A stretch of 64,000 nucleotides of DNA from Protula sp. h YS-2021 (GCA_949752745.1 OX457031.1:2143241-2207240); one strand, 5' to 3'. Shown: positions 46,401 to 55,854, counted from the first letter of the stretch. The notes: generated by a model not told the origin, from the letters alone. Numbers and translations are program-made.

Positions 46401-47125
46401 AACAAAAAAGGAAAATAAAAAAGCCAAAAAAAAAGACAAAAGTAAAGAAAACAAACAAACAAAAACAACTATAAAACAAGAAAAAAACCTACTAACTTTC
46501 AACGCCACCCGCCCAATTGTAAGTGGCCATGCCGCGGCAACAACAACAAAAAAAGGCAAAAAAAAAACAAACAAACAAACAAACAAACGAAAACAACTAT
46601 AAAACAAGAAAAAAACCTACTAACTCTCAACGCCACCCGCCCAATTGTAAGTGGCCATGCCGCGGCAACAACAACAAAAAAAAAACAAAAAAAAAAACAA
46701 TAAAACAAGGAAAAAAACCCTACTAAGCATTCAGTAAAACAGACTGAAGTGTCAACCTCTTTATTTCTTATTTTCCACGCACTTTATTTATTTATCTTTC
46801 CATTTTACGTTATTTTGTTATTATTTTTTGCCCTTAGTATTCAATTAATTGTTTGCATATTTCATTACAGAACGTTTAAGCATAAATAAAAAATGTGCCT
46901 AAAATGAAGATGTTAAGATTATTTATTGCCGGTGAAACGTACAATTTTAACACAGTGATTTCTTCTTTGTAATCAATAACACTTATGTGTTTTTTTTCCT
47001 TTGCTTACTAGGATTGGTCGGCAATGCGGAATTTCTCACGCAGACGTCAAGCTTCCCCGGGGAAAGCCTGGGCCACGCCCTCCATCAGCGGAAGTGCCTG
47101 GGGATGGAATGAGAGACGCTACTGA
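30853..47125 (+). CDS. Gene B: SEA/EGF membrane mucin-like protein, 5' end not found
   Basis: Exons: 30853-30965, 31369-31600, 32228-32338, 33368-33477, 33787-34009, 34272-34382, 35017-35126, 35422-35650, 40335-40454, 41049-41161, 41658-41798, 42605-42716, 43124-43150, 43603-43722, 44380-44602, 45482-45616, 46236-46374, 47012-47125 (TGA 47123-47125). Optional mini-exons lie at 44063-44101 and 44189-44227. The order is SEA-EGF-SEA-EGF-SEA-EGF-SEA-TM-tail with no mucin, VWD or NIDO seen. The first exon needs an upstream phase-1 exon, which I could not locate. It may therefore be an independent gene with a short signal-peptide exon upstream, or an alternative 3' module of gene A. The C-terminal tail is homologous to that of gene A. 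Confidence 0.82.
32040..32205 (+). repeat. (AGT)n and TTGTTGATGTTG repeats
   Basis: (AGT/GGT)n at about 32055-32105, then GTTGTTGATGTTG-type text just 5' of the EGF exon at 32228. A second AGT-rich block lies at 32408-32570 after that exon. Confidence 0.85.
32228..32338 (+). CDS. Gene B EGF-like domain 1
   Basis: A 111-base phase 1-1 exon: [19 protein letters not shown], then [14 protein letters not shown]. The opening x-EQDYC is shared with the EGFs at 34272, 57115, 59592 and 62116 (EQD/EQE/VQD), marking one EGF subfamily in genes B and C. Confidence 0.93.
33090..33320 (+). repeat. (AT)n, (ATAC)n and (GATA)n block
   Basis: About 200 bases of compound microsatellite: (AT)n, then ACATACATAC, further (AT)n, then GATAGATAGATA on both sides of a short CACA. 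It lies 50 bases 5' of the SEA exon at 33368. Confidence 0.95.
33368..34009 (+). CDS. Gene B SEA domain 2 (exons 33368-33477, 33787-34009)
   Basis: The first exon is [20 protein letters not shown], ending LRDIVVDG in phase 0. The second is [19 protein letters not shown], then [20 protein letters not shown], ending [11 protein letters not shown] in phase 1. GSVV is a good match to the SEA self-cleavage motif. The domain has full length and a canonical layout. Confidence 0.9.
33485..33640 (+). repeat. TTTCTGCATATTTCTC tandem repeat
   Basis: About eight imperfect 20-base copies inside the intron that divides SEA domain 2. Confidence 0.8.
34272..34382 (+). CDS. Gene B EGF-like domain 2
   Basis: A 111-base phase 1-1 exon: [19 protein letters not shown], then [14 protein letters not shown]. 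Acceptor CCCACAG, donor GTGAGT. Its 3' end and donor are repeated at about 34455-34510 and, weakly, at 34590-34630. Confidence 0.92.
34383..34735 (+). repeat. G-rich intron with decayed copies of the EGF exon 3' end
   Basis: TTCACGGGCGTCACCTGTGG followed by TGAGTTTTTCCCC (34455-34490) copies the real TTCACGGGCGACATCTGTCG plus donor. TTGGAGTGTAGG follows both. A third, weaker CTTCACGGGTGCCAACTCAG lies at about 34590. The rest is poly-G rich. Confidence 0.75.
35017..35650 (+). CDS. Gene B SEA domain 3 (exons 35017-35126, 35422-35650)
   Basis: The first exon is [20 protein letters not shown], ending LSQAVITG in phase 0. The second is [18 protein letters not shown], then [17 protein letters not shown] and [18 protein letters not shown], ending LQLGP in phase 1. 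A close Cys pair (ADC...PNC) opens the second half. The G-S motif is replaced by SEAD, so cleavage is not expected. (CT)n fills the start of the internal intron (35132-35205). Confidence 0.85.
38345..38660 (+). repeat. (GA)n low-complexity block
   Basis: About 300 bases of GAGAGA with two internal GTTAGGGACAGGG copies (38468 and 38561), showing a ~93-base higher-order repeat. The Ser/Leu frames on the minus strand are artefacts. Confidence 0.9.
39942..40012. mobile_element. Small palindromic (MITE-like) element with GGTGTGYAAAAT ends
   Basis: ATTATGGTGTGCAAAATCG at the left end and its inverted match CAATTTTACACACCATAAT at the right end enclose about 35 bases. Single ends of the same sequence are scattered through the window (see findings). 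No coding capacity. MITE assignment is inference from the inverted ends. Confidence 0.55.
40335..40454 (+). CDS. Gene B EGF-like domain 3
   Basis: A 120-base phase 1-1 exon: [18 protein letters not shown], then [18 protein letters not shown]. Canonical EGF spacing. Acceptor GGTTTTAG, donor GTAATG. It follows the longest intron of the window. Confidence 0.92.
41049..42716 (+). CDS. Gene B membrane-proximal SEA domain 4 (exons 41049-41161, 41658-41798, 42605-42716)
   Basis: The first exon ends [12 protein letters not shown] in phase 0. The second is [18 protein letters not shown], then [18 protein letters not shown] and AARLRSQ, in phase 0. The third is [19 protein letters not shown], then [12 protein letters not shown], in phase 1. 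GSVVVDY is a perfect SEA autoproteolysis motif. A Cys directly before the G (SCGSVVV) is unusual. An additional phase-0 intron cuts between the central strand and the second helix, which no other SEA here has. Confidence 0.9.
41885..42250 (+). repeat. tRNA-derived SINE-like repeat with B-box-like core
   Basis: CCGGGTTCGAATCC at about 42000 matches a pol III B box. GGGTCAGATCACCTGTCAC upstream, CACGGAATCC with ATTATCGCCCATTGAGTCTT downstream, and an (AAAT)n tail at about 42213-42245 resemble other pieces in the window (54850-54985, 61228-61345). The element lies within an intron of the SEA domain. Confidence 0.55.
42755..42915 (+). repeat. GAGACTGGGACCACTC tandem repeat
   Basis: About nine copies of a 16-17 base unit (CTCGAGACTGGGACCA with variants), 40 bases after the donor at 42717. 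Confidence 0.9.
43124..43150 (+). CDS. Gene B 27-base micro-exon (juxtamembrane linker)
   Basis: Acceptor ATTTATTTTGCAG and donor GTGAGT flank a 27-base phase 1-1 exon encoding LDNALTDDD. It sits between the last SEA exon and the TM exon in the place of the gene A stalk exon (26000-26056). Called on splice sites, phase and position only. Confidence 0.7.
43320..43545 (+). repeat. (CT)n low-complexity block
   Basis: (CT)n and (TTTC)n directly 5' of the TM exon. It may extend the polypyrimidine tract of the acceptor at 43602. Overlapping Arg/Glu frames on the minus strand are artefacts. Confidence 0.95.
43603..43722 (+). CDS. Gene B transmembrane exon
   Basis: A phase 1-1 exon: [17 protein letters not shown], then [20 protein letters not shown] and RDP. 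A hydrophobic span of about 24 residues is followed by a basic stop-transfer (KTVRPRR). GIAVG is shared with the gene A TM exon (AIAVG). Its 3' end is the source of the downstream tandem copies at 43796-44320. Confidence 0.93.
44063..44101 (+). CDS. Gene B candidate 39-base cassette mini-exon (copy 3)
   Basis: Acceptor GGCACTGCAG and donor GGTGAGTCTT flank 39 bases, a multiple of three, entered in phase 1 and left in phase 1. It would insert [17 protein letters not shown] residues (13) after the membrane stop-transfer. It is derived from the real exon end by duplication. Whether it is spliced in cannot be seen from sequence. Confidence 0.4.
44189..44227 (+). CDS. Gene B candidate 39-base cassette mini-exon (copy 4)
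   Basis: Same length, phase, acceptor (GGCACTGCAG) and donor (GGTGAGTCTT) as the copy at 44063. Including both would add 26 basic residues next to the membrane. Sequence identity with copy 3 is essentially complete over the 39 bases. Confidence 0.4.
44380..44602 (+). CDS. Gene B cytoplasmic tail exon 1
   Basis: Phase 1 in, phase 2 out: [18 protein letters not shown], then [18 protein letters not shown], an Arg-rich stretch ([10 protein letters not shown]), and VEYVEYVR at donor GTACGG. FWQSG parallels MWQSG in the gene A tail. Several Tyr lie in acidic or YVEYV contexts that could be phosphorylated (inference). Confidence 0.88.
44578..44890 (+). repeat. Tandem ~99-base copies of the tail exon 1 donor region
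   Basis: GTAGAATACG...TATGTCAGGTACGGT plus TTATCTCCTTATCTCC and TTTATAGCAT is present at the true exon end and about three times after it (starting near 44636, 44735 and 44835). Every copy keeps CAGGTACGG, the donor context. Confidence 0.85.
44940..45160 (+). repeat. TATAGGTATTATTGACATTAA tandem repeat
   Basis: About eight imperfect 21-24 base copies in the intron after tail exon 1. Confidence 0.85.
45225..46180 (+). repeat. Diverged ~100-base repeats each carrying TTGTGGTGTGTAAAATGG
   Basis: Seven copies of ATTRTGGTGTGTAAAA at about 45287, 45306, 45671, 45861, 45957, 46057 and 46153. Most are preceded by CAATGCGTACTATRA-like and followed by CTTTTTCGCATTATTTATTA-like text. They surround the exon at 45482-45616 without entering it. 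Confidence 0.85.
45482..45616 (+). CDS. Gene B cytoplasmic tail exon 2
   Basis: Phase 2-2 exon of 135 bases encoding [20 protein letters not shown], then [20 protein letters not shown] and AGSSER. Arg/Asp/Ser rich and low in hydrophobics. Acceptor GTATACAG, donor GTAAGG. No counterpart in the gene A tail. Being phase 2-2 and a multiple of three, it could be skipped without a frameshift. Confidence 0.82.
46236..46374 (+). CDS. Gene B cytoplasmic tail exon 3
   Basis: Phase 2 in, phase 0 out: [20 protein letters not shown], then [12 protein letters not shown] and [15 protein letters not shown] at donor GTAAGT. Tyr-rich start. The end [14 protein letters not shown] aligns with [14 protein letters not shown] in gene A at the same phase-0 intron. 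Confidence 0.88.
46352..46700 (+). repeat. Three ~128-base copies of the tail exon 3 end with donor
   Basis: CAACGCCACCCGCCCAATTG plus TAAGTG, then CCGCGGCAACAACAACAAAA, occurs at the true donor (46375) and again with intact GTAAGT at 46519 and 46647. A-rich spacers follow each. The copies lack an upstream acceptor AG in good context, so they look like duplicated donors, not exons. Confidence 0.88.
47012..47125 (+). CDS. Gene B last coding exon
   Basis: Phase 0 start after acceptor [29 protein letters not shown], then [17 protein letters not shown] and TGA. DWSxxRNFSR is shared with gene A exon 27258, where the tail continues much further. Ser next to Arg (FSRRR, PSIS) gives possible basophilic kinase sites (inference). 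Confidence 0.88.
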   Translation, partial: DWSAMRNFSRRRQASPGKAWATPSISGSAWGWNERRY

Positions 47126-47459
47126 GTTTCACGGGTTGACTTTTTGGTATTCAAACACGTTGCTGCCACTTAAATTTATTCCTACTATTGCATTACTATC
47201 AGTCCACTTGTGAAGTATTTTTATAATTATATTTAATATTGCTAATACTGTTTATTTTTTATTATTTACTATTAATATATTTGTTTTTATTATTATTATT
47301 ATTATTATTGTCGTAGTTTTTATTATTATTATTTCCTTTATATTGATCGTTATTATTTTCATTTTTTTATATTTAGAGGTAATATTCTTAAAGCATTCTA
47401 TTTATTTCAGACTGTATACAAGCACCGGTCTGTAGAGAGAGTAGAAACCAGCTCCACAG

Positions 47460-47765
47460 TAGTGTCACCAAAGAGATTAAGAAAATATTTACGCAATTGT
47501 CTCCAAACAGATAATGAATGATGCGATAGTCTGCAAACCATAAATATACACAGAAACAACAGTCTGCAAACAGATAACGAAAGAAACGAAGTCTCCAACA
47601 AAAAAATAAGAAAGAGCAGTCTTCAAGCAGATAATGAAAGGAACAGCAGTCTCCAAACAGATAAACAAAATAACTACAGTCTCCAAACAGATAAAGGAAG
47701 AAAAAGCAATGTCCAAACAGAAAAATAAAAATAATATCACAGTCTTCCAACAGGAATTGAAGAAC
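47460..47765 (+). repeat. CAGTCTCCAAACAGATAA tandem repeat, probable gene B 3'UTR
   Basis: About thirteen imperfect ~25-base copies (AGTCTCCAAACAGATAAN with GAAAGAAACA-type spacers) 340 bases after the stop codon. An AATAAA lies at 47724-47729 inside the array. The UTR extent is unknown. Confidence 0.8.
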
Positions 47766-48104
47766 CATATTCAAAATACAGTTATAGAAGACTAGCTCTG
47801 TGAGACTTTAATTTTGTATCTTTTATTTCTACAAATGTAAGAAAAACATAAGTTGATATTACTAATCATCTTGTAAATCATTCTTAAAGTATATTATATA
47901 AGATAGAACGGGGATGAGATAATTTGAGTTTTAGTCAGTAAAATAATATCTAAACTGACAAATATTAATAGGGTAAATGGATCTATCACTTCTATTGGAA
48001 ACAAATATTTTTATTGGAACATACGTGTATATTATTAAACCAGGTCAAGGAATGGGACAAGTATAAATCTATATACTCATAACATCAACAGAATGAGCTA
48101 ACTG

Positions 48105-48205
<101 letters not shown>

Positions 48206-50224
48206 TTGATTCATTTTGTTCATCTCAGTCTAACTTATGTGATTTTATTGGTATTTGCATAAAAACTTGAAAGCAAGGAACTTGTTTAAGCGTGTTGTTC
48301 TCATTGCTTATTTTATTTTTGTAAATATTATAAATTTCATATATGTGTGTTGATAATGAAATATGTTAAGAAATATTGATATCAAAGGTGGGCAATGAGG
48401 CGTGGATTTTTATGATATCAAAGGTTATTTGTAGATATTATATATATATAATAAACATAAGGAATTATAATGTGCATTGTGCAACCTTTCCCCCATTAAA
48501 GAAATCAAATTTGAACACGGTTTTTCAATCTGAAGGTCTCCTCTTATTCACGTTCCACCATTGCACTTCTCCTTTAAAATAAGTCCATTTCTGAAAGATA
48601 TTTTGCATGGATGTATTGCGCACTTTACACTTGCAGACACATTGGGATTAAGTTATACGCAAATGAATATGCAAATGATGTATGCAAATGAAGTGTATGA
48701 TTTATATATATAAGGTACACATGTATTCTATTTTGTTAACCTGCACGAAAATATTGTGGTTCAGCACACCACAATTGGTTTGTCTGATTTGTCAACAATT
48801 AGACTGTAATCTCATTGTACAGCGTTCAATACAGAATTGGTACGTTTTCTTTTCATTTTTGTGTAAACTATAAAACCGTTCTATTTATAGCAACATTGTA
48901 TCTTAATGTCACGGCGATTGTAGAAAAAAACTAAGGGTATACTTCTTTTATTGTACATATGAATGTTTTTTAAAACATATTGCTACGTTTTGTTAATTGT
49001 AACATAGCAAGACAGCGTTTACATTCTCATAAAATCTAACCAAGTCCTGTCAAGTGATATAACAATAAAAAGGGACAACCCTTTACTTTGCTATTAGGCG
49101 AAGAATAGTGTTTCTCCGTTAATCAAAATTGTGATTTCACAAATAAAGCCTGATCTTTGCAATAAAATGACCTAGTTAATTTCTTTTAATTCCACAGGCT
49201 AAACTGACCCAAAAATAGTCCACCTCGCACATTTTAACTTAATATTATCAAATCCGACCAAATATTATCCAACGTGTTATCAGAAATCTACAATGTCAGC
49301 AATATATTAAGCCACAATATTATTTGTGCATCAAATAAATTGACAGATTACTTTTTAGAAGTTACTTGAATAGGTATTATGAATCTTATGGTTTTATTTG
49401 CATCTGTCGACTGAACAAAATATATTTCATGTTGCTAAGTAATGTTGTTAGGTGATACAAATAATCAGTTCCCAAAACTTGTGGCTGGAGGAGGGGTCAA
49501 TTTCTTATAATAACTTTTTAAGTTATTCTTCAGTGTAGTTGCCGTAGCAACGGGCTAGTAATAATTAGTATATAAAATGCTTTTTTTAATATAAACGTGC
49601 CACCGTGTATTTCATTCTAACCCGTTATGTGTCTTTACTTTATGACGTAACAATGTGCAATTCATCATTATTGTTATTTATTAACATTTGTTTTACATTA
49701 ACTATTGTGAACAGACACTTAAAATAAAAGAGGAAGTAAACAAATACTAATGTATGCGTTATTTATTTCCCTATACCTTATGTAATTTATTATCTTATTC
49801 TCATCTTACTTCTTATCTTATGTCTTATCTTATTTCTTATCTAAGTTTATGCTGCGTCTTCTTTATTTCTTCTTGCTTTTGTTTCTTCTTCTTTCTATTT
49901 CTTTCTTTTGTCTTAATTTTTCTTCTTCTTCTTCTTCTTCTTCTTCTCCTTCTTCTTCTTCCTGTCAGTCATTTCCGCTTGGATGTGTTACATTTGGTGT
50001 TCATATAAAACAAGGAAAAAAGGAGGCGACAGTAATTTTCTGCACTTATGTTTTTATCATGCGACTAACAACTAAAAGGTAAGTTTATTTTGTGAAATTT
50101 ATAGGAGTATTCTTTGGATACTTTCTGTGCTAACGACACCGGCTGAAATAAAAAGCATGAGAACATTCCAGACCGCAGAGACTGAAAGGAAAACGGACTG
50201 TATTGATTACTAAAGAAAGGAGAT

Positions 50225-50392
50225 AGAGACACGTGTAAGAGTAGAAGAAAGAGAGAAAGAGTATGTGTGTGTAAAAGGAGAGAGGGTGTGCGTGTGCGTG
50301 CAAGAGAGACAGAGGAGGGACAGTGTGTATGCATATAAGATGGAAAGACAGGAGAGAGACATATAGATTGACAGATAGATAGATAGATAGAG

Positions 50393-50457
<65 letters not shown>

Positions 50458-50760
50458 GACAGCGAGAAAAAAGTAGATTTAGAACGAGATTGTGTGACAA
50501 GGAGAGAGATATGCACATAGAGAGAGTGAGAGAGAGGAAGAGAGAGAGAGGGAGAGAGGGAGTGAGAGAGATGGTGAGAGTGAGTGAGTGGGTGAGAGAG
50601 TGTGGGAGTGAGTGGGTGAGTTAGTGAGAGTGAGCGAGTGATAGAAAGAGAGAGTGAGTGAGTGGATGAGAGAGTGAGAGAGTGAGTAAGTGAGTGAGCT
50701 AGTGAGTGATAGACAGACAGAGAGACAGCGAGTGAGAGAGACAGAGTCGGAGGGAATTAT
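50225..50760 (+). repeat. (GA)n and (GTGAGTGAGA) low-complexity block
   Basis: GAGAGA with a perfect core at about 50393-50453, then imperfect GTGAGTGAGTGAG to about 50745. Minus-strand Ser/Leu frames are artefacts. Confidence 0.9.
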
Positions 50761-51829
50761 GAAATGAACAGAATTAATAACATCAGGTACTTTGAATTCA
50801 CAGATGCTGAGACCTGAAGACTGCCAGAAGCCTCAAGATTTCCTGGTTTTTGCTTCGACACTCCATGCCTTTTCCCTCTGCATTTATGAATCCAAGCCAT
50901 CCCTTTTTATCTTTGTTCTTTTCACTGGATATTAAACGTGTGATTTCTCTTATCAAAATAAACTTAAGCAAATTAAAAGTGTTAAAAGAAAAATCAATAA
51001 ACAAGTCTTTAAACGCTTAACACCGTGCATTGTGTCAGCGAAACAGGCATATTGCTTAAAGTTAATAGTGAGAATAAGATGAGATATCGTATGCATGTCC
51101 ACACGTATCAGTAAATTCTACAAGGACATCAGTTTGTCAATTTATCCCCACCCATGCACACACACACACACAGATTTCCCCTGGCAACGTAACTGTTTGC
51201 AACACACACACACACACATCAGCGTCACAAGAGCATATCATCCAATCACCTGCAAGGGATTTCCCCTAACAACGTAACTGTTTGCGACAGAAGGGCATTT
51301 ATCACTCTTTCTTTGCAAGTCTACGAGCAAATTTCTCACTTTCGAGGATTAAAATCAATTTTTATTAATGATGGCTTCAATGAGAGATGCCTCTCTTTCA
51401 GAATGGACAAAATGTTTATATTTTGGCCCATGTACGTCAAAAACCCAGTTTTTGTAATGGTATTGCAAGTAAAAAATACTCCAATTATCGCCCATTCCAG
51501 TTGGGAGTTTAACGCTAGACAAGGGCGTGAATCAACCAGTATAAACAATGAATCCACTACATAGAAGGTAAATACATTTGTGAAAAGCTTTCTCCTGTAT
51601 TTACAAGACTCTGTTCTCGGCTTTCTCAGTTTACTTTAATTGTTTCTAGGCTTTCTTCATATTCTGCTATAGTTTCCCTGTTTTAGTTGTTTCAGCTAAA
51701 ATCGGTTTACACTACAATGTTTGTCGGAGAAAAATGACAATTTTATACCCAGGGGTTGACTCTAGTCGTTTCATCGTATTGTGGCGAGATGCATTAATGA
51801 GATTTTATATGTATTGTTTTATGGCACAG

Positions 51830-52240
51830 GTTTTAACATGGCATTGAAGGATGACAAATTGAACATGGCACTGGTGTACCTGATTTAGGTGTGGAGGGGT
51901 GGGGCGTTTTATGGCACAAGTTAAACATGGCACTGATGTACCTGATTTAGGTGTGGAAGGGGTGGTACTTATGATGGAACAATTAAACATGACACTGGTG
52001 TACCTGATTTAGATGGGGAGGGGGTGGGACGTTTTATGGCACAAGTTTAACATGGGACTGATGTACCTGATTTAGGTGTGGAGGGGTGGGGGCTTTGTAT
52101 GGCACTGGGGGTCACAAGTTTAACATGACACTGCGAGATCACAAATTTAACTTGGCACCGATGTACTTAACTGAGGTGGGAAGGGGGCGTTTTATGGCAC
52201 AAGTTTACCATGGCACTAGGGGATCACAAGTTTAACATCA
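51830..52240 (+). repeat. Tandem repeat, GGCACTGATGTACCTGATTT core
   Basis: About seven copies, 55-75 bases each, with TTTTATGGCACAAGTTTAAC, then ATGGCACTGATGTACCTGAT and TTAGGTGTGGAGGGGTGGGG. Copy length is uneven. Nothing coding. Confidence 0.85.
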
Positions 52241-52879
52241 CTTGTGATCCATATATTTACATTTATTTTGATTTGAAATACTTTTTCCTCTCTCCCTCGG
52301 AGAAACTCAGTCTGGTATATGCCAGTCATGGGGGTTATATTGTTTGTGGTATCTTGTGTTTAGAAAAAAAACGTGGAGAAAGGTGGGTAATTTTGAAGTT
52401 AGAAACAGTCTACAGTGAGTGCCAGTTATGTTAAAGGGATAATTTTTATTTAGTGTTCTGCATTTCTCACAAAACAGAAAACCACGAAAAGTTCGGAAAC
52501 TTCATTCCACGTTTAGTAAAATGGTGTGAGTATTATTTTATTAAAACCTAACGTTTCGGGATCGTTGTTAAAATCCGTGACCATGCATTGTATCATCAGC
52601 GCCATCCCTTCTGAGATAGCCCCTTACCTGGGCTTTTATTGCATGGACCCCTATGGTAACCAGTTTGTTGGTGAGTGCTGCCCCCACCTGATATGCCTCG
52701 CCTTTACCGTGTCGAACTGTCCTTCTCAAATTATGTTGTTTATAAAGATAGTTATATCAATTTTAAGCTAACATAACTTACTCTAGAAATTAATGAATCC
52801 AAATATTGAGCGGGTTATCACGTGAAATAATCAATTAAATAATCAATTAAATGATCAGTTAAATGTTTTGTGACATTAA

Positions 52880-53690
52880 AGCTTGAAAATTAACTGTGAT
52901 AAAACTGAATGTATAATAGTTTCTAGTCGACAGAACCAACAAGTTTTTAAAATGGACTCTATCAAAATATGCGGAGATGTCTTTGAGATATCTGAGAAGG
53001 CAAAAAAATTTCGGCGTCACTACAGACTTTTTCCTCAATATATTGATAATCAAATTACAAAATATATTGTTGTTACATTGCATAGATTAGAAAGATTCGA
53101 CGGATCTTGGACCTTTATGTCGCAAGGTCGCCAGTGCATGTACTAGTCATAAGCCGCCTTGACTATTTTAACAGTCTCTGAATAGGTCTACCGAAATGTT
53201 CACTGTATCGCCTTTAGGTTAGAATAAGAGACCACATTTCATCCTACCTGAAGGAGTTCTACTGGTTACCAGTGGAAGAGAGGATTCAGTTTAAAATTCT
53301 CACGATCACGTTTAACTCAGTGCCTAACACTGGGCCAGCCTATAGGAACGATTTAGTGTCTTTTCGTCTTTTCTACAGTGGTTCCATGCCATTTCGTTCC
53401 ACAGATCAGTACTTTTTAGATGTCAGAAAAGTAAAACTTGATATGGCGACAGGGTGTTCCAAAATATTGCATCGGTACTGTGGAATAACTTGCCGTTTAC
53501 GCTGAAATCAAGAGCAGCCTCTGTAGTATCCAAAAAGAGTTATATTCACTTTTATTTAGGAAAGCGTTTGACTGTTAAACTATAACCTTTGTAACGCGCT
53601 TATGTGCCTTGCTGAATAAGCGCGATATGAAAACTCTAAATGACATGATGTGATATGACATGATATAATATGATATGATAACTAATACCC
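52880..53690 (+). pseudogene. Decayed non-LTR retrotransposon 3' end (reverse transcriptase C-terminus)
   Basis: Fragments in order: KINCDKTECIIVSSRQNQ (about 52883), the RT thumb-region pattern LNxDKTExxxxxS; a DYFNSL...GLPKCSLYRL-like piece (about 53160-53215); FYWLPVEERIQFKILTITF (about 53255-53310), the HWLPVxxRIxFKIL motif; and GDR-F...LWNNLPF (about 53450-53505), the GxRxFxxxxPxLWNxLP motif. Stops and frameshifts separate them, so it is dead. A TGATATGACATGATATAATA tail follows at 53640-53685, typical of 3' short-repeat tails. The motif set suggests a CR1/L2-like clade, which a search would need to settle. Confidence 0.82.
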
Positions 53691-54844
53691 AATTCATCTA
53701 GACAGAGAGATTTAAAAATACATACTTAGATCAGATACGCCACATGGGGACCAATAGCTAAAGACTCCAAATTAAAATGTGTTAACAATCATGATTTCTA
53801 GCATCAAGAAAAATTATTGACAGAGCATTTACAATTTAGTTATCGACGTAGAACAGATTACACAGGACATAAAATATATCAGAGTAGGGTTGTAGAGGGG
53901 ATGCTTGTGGATACTCTCTTTCATCTCGTCTCGAAACAGCGTTCAAGATGGGAGGAGACGGGGTCAAACGTGGACAGGTAGCTGGATTTATTGCATGATT
54001 GCTTGTATGCGTGCAAAGGAAACATTAGTATTTTAGCTGGTCAGTACGCCTGGTAGATACGCACGGCTGTCCGCACCCCTTTACCAGTATCGAAAACGTC
54101 AGGCTATGCAATACTGAAACGGCGAACTTAATATCGCCATGACAATGCAACAGAAAATATCACAGAGGAGTGCAAAATATCTAAATTATAAAGAATATAT
54201 TTGTACCAAAAATCAGAAGATAAAAATAAAACCACACTCTAGTTTGCATTGATCCGAAAACCTCCCCTTAGTCTTCAGCACTACTCGTGTTCGCCTTCAA
54301 GGCTCGTGCTGTCAGTTTTTCAGGCGGCATGGGAATTTGTCCAAGCGTTCGAGTAGCTTTATAATTAGACTTTTACGCCATTATATAATCAATCAAATGG
54401 TGCTGAATCTTCTATTTCCAACTGCTATAATTATTTAATGAATCTATAAACCAGTAAATATGTCCAGTAAATATTCCCCAGAAATGTAAGAGTATCGTAA
54501 CAGCGGTGAGACGGTGGGAGTTGAGGGAGAAAGACATTTGCTGCCCATCTATAAACATGCCAAACGCCTCCTAGCGGTACGACGGTTTGGATTCGGAGGA
54601 CATTTGCTGCCCATCTAAATATGTCCAACATCTGCGCCCTAGAGTTATGAAAGGCCCTCGCTGGCGGAACGTGTTTAAGATGCAGTCTTCTGTACTCAGT
54701 GAAAAATCTATGTCTGACGAATATCACAGTGTCTATAAGAGCATATATATCATGAAATTGGCACCTGTTAATAAACGCTGATCTAACAGTTGTGAATTGA
54801 TGCAAATATGATTTTGCTCCAAAACAATGGGGCAAAACATATAT

Positions 54845-54990
54845 TTAAAAATGGATCGGCGAAAGACTCAATGGACTATAATATTGAATTCCGTGATAGG
54901 TTATCTAACCCATTGCATTCGCCTAGCTGAAGCAATCGGAGCGAAAGTCAACCCTCTAACCAACTGAGCTAACCGACTCCACCTATGTTA
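54845..54990 (-). repeat. tRNA-headed SINE-like element
   Basis: On the minus strand the element starts near 54982 with GTCGGTTAGCTCAGTTGGTT, which contains a pol III A-box (TAGCTCAGTTGG). It continues through GCTAGGCGAATGCAATGGG and TTAGATAACCTATCACGG to CATTGAGTCTTTCGCC. Related text occurs at 22525, 27670 and 41940-42110. Not a functional tRNA: no acceptor-stem pairing and no B box were seen. Confidence 0.6.
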
Positions 54991-55854
54991 TAGGGACATG
55001 TATTATCACGTGTATTTACAATTCTGTTTATATAATGATAGAATCTTGAAAGCTGTTCGAACATGTGTTTGTATATGACGTCATTAATCACAACCGTCAA
55101 TAAGCGTTTAGATATCCCCAAACTTTATTAAAATGGTACAATGCATTTTTTTGTTATGAATAACTTCAAATATTTGCATCGTTGGGATTCTTTTATGTTT
55201 GTTTTAATTTTAACTTTATTTTAAGATTAAATTCAGTTAAATTTAACCACTGAACGATTATTACAAAAAACCACAGTGAAATTGAAATTTAGTGCACATT
55301 TCAGTAGTCCTTAAATCGTAAGTCCCCCATTGTAACTTCAGGTCTTCAGCTCGCAAATTTCCTGAAAGAAATTGATAGAAAATGACACCTCAATCTCATG
55401 TCTAGAATTCATCATATAAATAGGGCTACCTCGGGAAAAAGAACTGGATTGGCATAATCCCATGGCTGATTCTAGTTTATCGATTCCACGGTATAATACT
55501 AAGAAATATTTCTATTAATAACATAAATTATAATACACACTGAGTGTCAATGCCTTGTAAAGAAATGATGAGTAAATTCTGCGTTCTCTACCCGCGTACG
55601 AAACCTCGCTAGTCGCATTCACACAAATGACATAGGTATAACCCAACGTGACGCTGAGAGAGGTTTTGTGGCGAAACCGCCTTTGCGTAACAACATTTGC
55701 CAAGCAATGCGAAGGCGGTATCACAGTAAGAGGAAGCATGAGGTGTAAACAGAAGTTTATTTCTAATGTGTTAGGTTATCTAAGGCATGGCTGTGTGTGG
55801 TTGTGTTAAAACAGAGATTGAAAATTGGTCCTGTATGCTTTGCATTTTATTCGG

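Noticed and set aside
49754..50008. Leu/Phe-rich frame that might be a signal or TM peptide for gene C
   Set aside because: Produced by (CTT)n and TCTTA repeats, 7 kb from the first exon, with no convincing donor.
54431..54835. 134-residue minus-strand open frame
   Set aside because: Contains a duplicated RWAANV from a genomic repeat; no recognised domain, no splice support and atypical composition.
54950..54985. Possible tRNA gene on the minus strand
   Set aside because: Has an A-box-like head but no acceptor-stem pairing or B box at the right distance; treated as SINE-derived.
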